Assembly (NCBI RefSeq): GCF_016864375.1
Contig: NZ_CP069355.1
Location: 620,001-684,000 of the forward strand
DNA length: 64,000 nucleotides
Direction of reading: 5' to 3'
Origin: Microvirga sp. VF16
Lineage (GTDB): Bacteria; Pseudomonadota; Alphaproteobacteria; Rhizobiales; Beijerinckiaceae
The position numbers and the translations under genes are program-made. The notes beneath the pieces are model-generated. The model was not told the DNA's origin and did not search any database. It saw nothing but the letters and a program-made list of their open reading frames with translations. Below, piece after piece: positions 60,803 to 64,000 of the stretch. Position 1 is the stretch's first letter, and each line of letters starts with the position of its first letter.

Positions 60803-60820
60803 GGCGGCCCATGGCGCAGG

Positions 60821-61297
60821 GGCGCCCGAATATTTCTCCGCACCTGCGGCACAAATGCGACGGTGATACATTGGGGAGCGGACCATTCCTGGCACTCGCA
60901 ACGCGCATGGTATTCCTCGGAGGCAGGGCCTGTCGCCGCTATCCGAGACGCTGCCATGCTCGCTCTGGCGACGCCTCCAACCTGGTCATCGTGCTGGCAT
61001 AGCGGCAGACAAAGGACCGAAAGCACGTAAAGTAAGTTGCAGGTAAACTTCATGAATGAGTGCGATCGGAGTGTGTGGCGGCCTTCTAGGGGCCAGCGCA
61101 AGATTTGCTCCTACTGAACGCTGGCATTATCAATCGAACACCGCCACTTTAGGGACGACGTCGATCCCACCGGCTTTGGCCGGCCGCATTTGCCGTCCGA
61201 CAGCTGATCGAAATACCGCCGGAAGTTGGAGTGCCGGCGGAATCCGTGCCCATAGTGTCTTGGTGATTTGACGTCCTTTGCGCGTGCGCCGTGGCGC
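60821..61297. other. Intergenic stretch of about 480 bases, no gene seen
   Basis: From the border of the duplicated segment to the IS481 relic. Short frames only, and no intrinsic terminator was found for the phn operon. Confidence 0.4.
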
Positions 61298-62284
61298 CTA
61301 GCTGTCTGGATGCGAAACCTCCTTGGCAGCTGCAACGACTTGCAGAGCTTGAGGGAGAGCATCGGGATCGGGCGGCTTGAAGCGCGCGTTGACGAGTTTG
61401 GGCTCCGCGGCCAGGCGCCGTTGCACGACCTGCTCGGGTGAAGCTCCCTTGAGCACGCGCTGGCGTCTCCTGTTGTAGGCCTGGTTGAAGCCTTTGAGCA
61501 GCTTCTCCAGATCCCGATGGCTGTAGATCGTGATGCCCAGCACCTCACGCTGCACCCGCCCGTTGAAGCGCTCGGCCAAGCCGTTGGTTTGCGGCGTGTA
61601 GGGCCTCGTCTTGCGGTGCTCCACCTTCAGTTTGCGGCAGACCGCCTCGAAGCCATTGGCGGTAAAGCATGAGCCGCGATCGGTGAGCACGTGCGTGATC
61701 TTGAAGGGGGCAGCGCGGATCGCCGCTTTGAGGAAGGCGATCGCGCTGCCTGTCAGTTCGTCATCATAGACGGCCAGATGCACCCAACGCGAGCAGCGGT
61801 CGAGAGCCACAGACAGATAGCGCTTGCGGCACTCGCCATTGGTGGTCTGCAGCTTGGGCAGGTGCTTGATGTCCATATGCACGAAGCCGAGATCATAGTC
61901 CCTGAACGTGCCGCTCTCGCGCTTGCGCTGGTGCGCCGGTGGTAATCGTCCCAGACCCTCAGCCTTGAGGATACGGTAGACGGTATCGCGGTTGAGATGC
62001 GGCAGGAAATGGCTGACCACAAACGTGAGATCATCGAGCGGGAAGCCGGTGGCCTGCCGAAGGGCGCAGACGATGGCGCGCTCCTCGTCCGTGGCTTTCC
62101 AGGGCAGCTTGTGCGGCCGGCTGGAACGATCCTAGCGGTCCTCAGCCCCGCGCTTGCGCCATTAGCGAATGGTCTCAGTGCTCACGCCGAAGCGTTTGGC
62201 CAACACGCCCGTGGGCTCAGGCGAGCGCGCGATCTCGATGCGGACAGCTGGGGTGGTGCGGGCTTGCGGGTGGATGGACAGCAT
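61298..62284 (-). pseudogene. IS481-family transposase with two nonsense codons
   Basis: From an ATG at 62284 the frame reads an IS481 N-terminal HTH (LAKRFGVSTETIR), then TAA at 62162-62164 and TAG at 62132-62134, after which it stays open to 61298. The DDE core is intact: FVHMDIKHLPKL, HVLTDRGSCFTANGF, YTPQTNGLAERFNGRVQREVL. Without the two stops it would encode about 326 residues, the normal length. The longest open piece starts at 62020. Probably a recently inactivated element. Confidence 0.8.
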
Positions 62285-62393
62285 CACGTCCTCCTGCGGT
62301 AAGGAGTTCGGCGTCGCAGGCCGTCAAAGCGCCAGGCGTAGTCCTCAATCGCGCAACGCACCTGATCCCAACAACGTTCCGCTACCAAACAGC

Positions 62394-63079
62394 TTAGCCT
62401 GTGACGACACACTGCGCCCAGCGAAAACCGATCTCGTTGAAGTAGAGATCCGCGAGATGCGGGCTGATGTTGTGGAACACACCCGGGACTGTGCGGTGGA
62501 TCCGGTCATTGAAGCCTTCCGCCGAGTTGGTGTGAACCGGGCCACGCGCAAATTCGCGAGCCTTATAGTGGACGATAGGCGTCCCGCCGCGGCTTGCCAC
62601 CCAGATACAAGCTATCGATCTCGACCACCCCATCAAGGGCTTTCTCCCGCCATCAGGCGAAGAGCATGGCCCATACGCCAAGCCGTCGGCTGGCTGACGC
62701 CGAGTGCTTCCGTCAGGCGGATGGAGGAGATACCCTTGTCCGACTGCAACATCAGCCATAGGTCTGCCAACCAAGTCCGCAAGGGCAGCTTTGTGGCATG
62801 TAGAGATGTGCGGGTGGTGACGGTGAACTGAAACCGGCAGGTGCCGCTCGAGCATTGGTAGAGTCTGGACCGTGCTCGCTTCCCGTTCTCCCGACATGCC
62901 AGGGTGATGGACCGCCGATAGTCGCAGGCCAGACAAATCCGCCCCGTGGGCCGGACCATGGCTTCGAGCGGATGCCGACAATGGTCTTCATTCTGGAAAG
63001 CTCGGACCACATCCGATACGGTGGTGATGCTCGCTAGCGCCTCGCGTACGAGCAAATCCATACTGACCTCCCGATCCAC
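62394..63079 (-). pseudogene. IS1595-family (ISXO2-like) transposase, frameshifted
   Basis: The first half reads an IS1595-type zinc-ribbon (CRHPLEAMVRPTGRICLACDYRRSITL with Cys pairs, then CRFQFTVTTRTSLHATKLPLRTW and ISSIRLTEALGVSQPTAWRMGHALR). It stops at about 62633. The DDE part (LDGVVEIDSLYLGGKPR, then HTNSAEGFNDRIHRTVPGVFHNISPHLADLYFNEIGFRW) continues in other frames with a further stop. Dead element next to the IS481 relic. Confidence 0.75.
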
Positions 63080-63603
63080 GGTCGATCACCACATCGGAAT
63101 CTCACGCCGCGGCCTAGGTGCGAAGGAACAGCTGTCTTTGGTGGACAATGCCGGAGATCGCCACCGACGGTCCGGGTTTTGCCACGGACGAGCCGATGGA
63201 TACGCTCGGCGAGACGCTGTCTCTGCCGCCATTCTTGGAAGGCTCGCGTAAGCAGATTGAGGCCGGCCTGCCGCCGGCTTGATCTTACGGAATCCGGTCA
63301 CACCAGCAATCAACCCAAATAAATCTCAGCGGCTGTCTTGCCGCTGAACACGCACCCAGCCGAACGTCCGCCTGATGTTGTTAAGACAAAACAATACCAT
63401 TGTTCCTCGCTTGCAAACCGCGAAGGTGCGCGCTAAACCAAGGCCAACATCAAGAGTTGGACTGACGTCCAACGCCAACCTGCTGACCGAGCAAGGTGGC
63501 GCTTCCGCCAGGAAGGATGTGGCCGAACCGGCAACCAAACGGGATCTAAGCCACTGCGTCAGTCCGCTCACAGGTTTGGAGTGGAGTGATGCAAGGGGAC
63601 AGT
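63080..63603. other. Intergenic stretch, no supported gene
   Basis: About 520 bases between the IS1595 relic and the last gene. A plus-strand frame from 63375 lacks a start signal and a domain. An AGGGGAC motif at the right end belongs to the next gene's ribosome-binding site. Confidence 0.4.
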
Positions 63604-64000
63604 ATGACCGAGCTGCCGCTGGTGACCGGACCTTTCGATGCGGTCTGTTACGTGGGCTCCTGTCAATGGAAGAGACGCTTCAGCCGATCTGAGTGGTCGC
63701 ATATCTACATCGTCGCCCATCGCGGGTCGCAGAACGAGCATGGAAAACAGAACAGGGCTTGGACACACGTCTATCGGATTGCCCACGACACCCGGACACG
63801 GCGGCCGGTGGTTTATCTCGAGGCGGTGCAGCAGAGCGATTGCATGGCCCAAGGACTCGCCAAGGCCCGACAGCTCATCGAGAGCTTCAGCGAACCTTCC
63901 TCTTGGGCGCAAGACACTCTGAGTTCTATCGACATAGATAAAGCCGCTGCGGTACGAACGCTGAGTTCGGGTGTTGGCTACGACAGGAGTTCCCAAGGAT
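63604..64000 (+). CDS. Hypothetical protein, partial (3' end outside window)
   Basis: An ATG at 63604 preceded by AAGGGG is followed by 132 open codons to the window edge. The product is soluble, with FDAVCYVGSCQWKRRFSRSEWSHIYIVAHRG, then HVYRIAHDTRTRRPVVYLEAV (a beta-rich start) and a helical part. No family recognised. Because the gene runs out of the window its full length is unknown. Confidence 0.5.
   Translation, partial: MTELPLVTGPFDAVCYVGSCQWKRRFSRSEWSHIYIVAHRGSQNEHGKQNRAWTHVYRIAHDTRTRRPVVYLEAVQQSDCMAQGLAKARQLIESFSEPSSWAQDTLSSIDIDKAAAVRTLSSGVGYDRSSQG

Larger units (their letters stand above)
58816..60820 (+). repeat. Inverted duplicate, copy B (phnL-DUF1045-phnN)
   Basis: Partner of 26011-28021 in the opposite orientation. 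Similarity ends abruptly after GGCGGCCCATGGCGCAGG, 18 bases past the phnN stop, and begins just after the phnL start. About 30.8 kb lie between the copies, so recombination between them would invert the whole stretch from locus A phnM to locus B phnK. Confidence 0.85.

Overview
The window looks like accessory or plasmid-like DNA from an alphaproteobacterium of the order Rhizobiales. A Methylobacteriaceae/Microvirga-like host is a guess, based on GC-rich codon use, DUF6894, AztD and alphaproteobacterial IHF. No rRNA, tRNA or CRISPR array was recognised. Insertion-sequence relics sit at both ends and at several internal points, and three or more genes are broken by single-base frameshifts or deletions, so the region has been rearranged.

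Layout, left to right. 1-6 kb: the edge of an ATPase gene, an ISNCY relic interrupted by a complete IS5-family element, small membrane and hypothetical proteins, a DUF6894/PilZ pair, an IS110 fragment and an IS-end-like repeat. 6-8 kb: a secreted YkuD_2-type L,D-transpeptidase-like protein and a DUF1007 periplasmic protein. 8.6-19.4 kb: a zinc-homeostasis locus built around a divergent promoter with two inverted repeats (likely Zur operators). Leftward are a ZigA-type COG0523 GTPase, DUF1826 (frameshifted), the zinc metallochaperone AztD and a complete dipeptide/nickel-type ABC importer. Rightward are zur, an AztC/ZnuA-like zinc-binding protein (frameshifted at its C-terminus), a second COG0523 GTPase and a small Cys-containing protein. 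19.5-26 kb: remnants of an amino-acid ABC transporter, a SelW-like protein, a CYTH-like protein, small membrane proteins, ihfA and more repeats.

26-61 kb: the main feature, two paralogous carbon-phosphorus lyase loci facing each other. Locus A (minus strand) has an Opp/Dpp-type ABC importer (two permeases, solute-binding protein, two ATPases), a phosphonoacetate-hydrolase-like alkaline-phosphatase-superfamily enzyme, phnF, then phnG-H-I-J-K-M-L, a DUF1045 (2H phosphoesterase) gene and phnN. Locus B (plus strand) has a DeoR-type regulator, the same set of importer genes, the same hydrolase, then phnM-G-H-I-J-K-L, DUF1045 and phnN. Neither locus has phnCDE (the usual phosphonate importer), phnP or phnO. 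A 22-bp inverted repeat lies upstream of both the importer operon and the phnG operon of locus A, implying joint control. The simplest model is that a bulky phosphonate conjugate or ester is imported by a peptide-type ABC system, cleaved in the cytoplasm by the PhnA-like hydrolase, and the released phosphonate is fed to C-P lyase, with DUF1045 and PhnN completing conversion of the ribosyl phosphate intermediates towards PRPP. The 2-kb phnL-DUF1045-phnN segment is almost identical in the two loci and has sharp borders, while the other genes are diverged, which indicates recent duplication or gene conversion.

Between the loci lie a threonine catabolism pair, kbl-tdh (the Tdh has lost all four structural-zinc cysteines), a palindromic operator, a dead FAD oxidoreductase gene and an XRE/cupin regulator. 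61-64 kb: IS481 and IS1595 transposase pseudogenes and the start of a hypothetical gene running off the edge.
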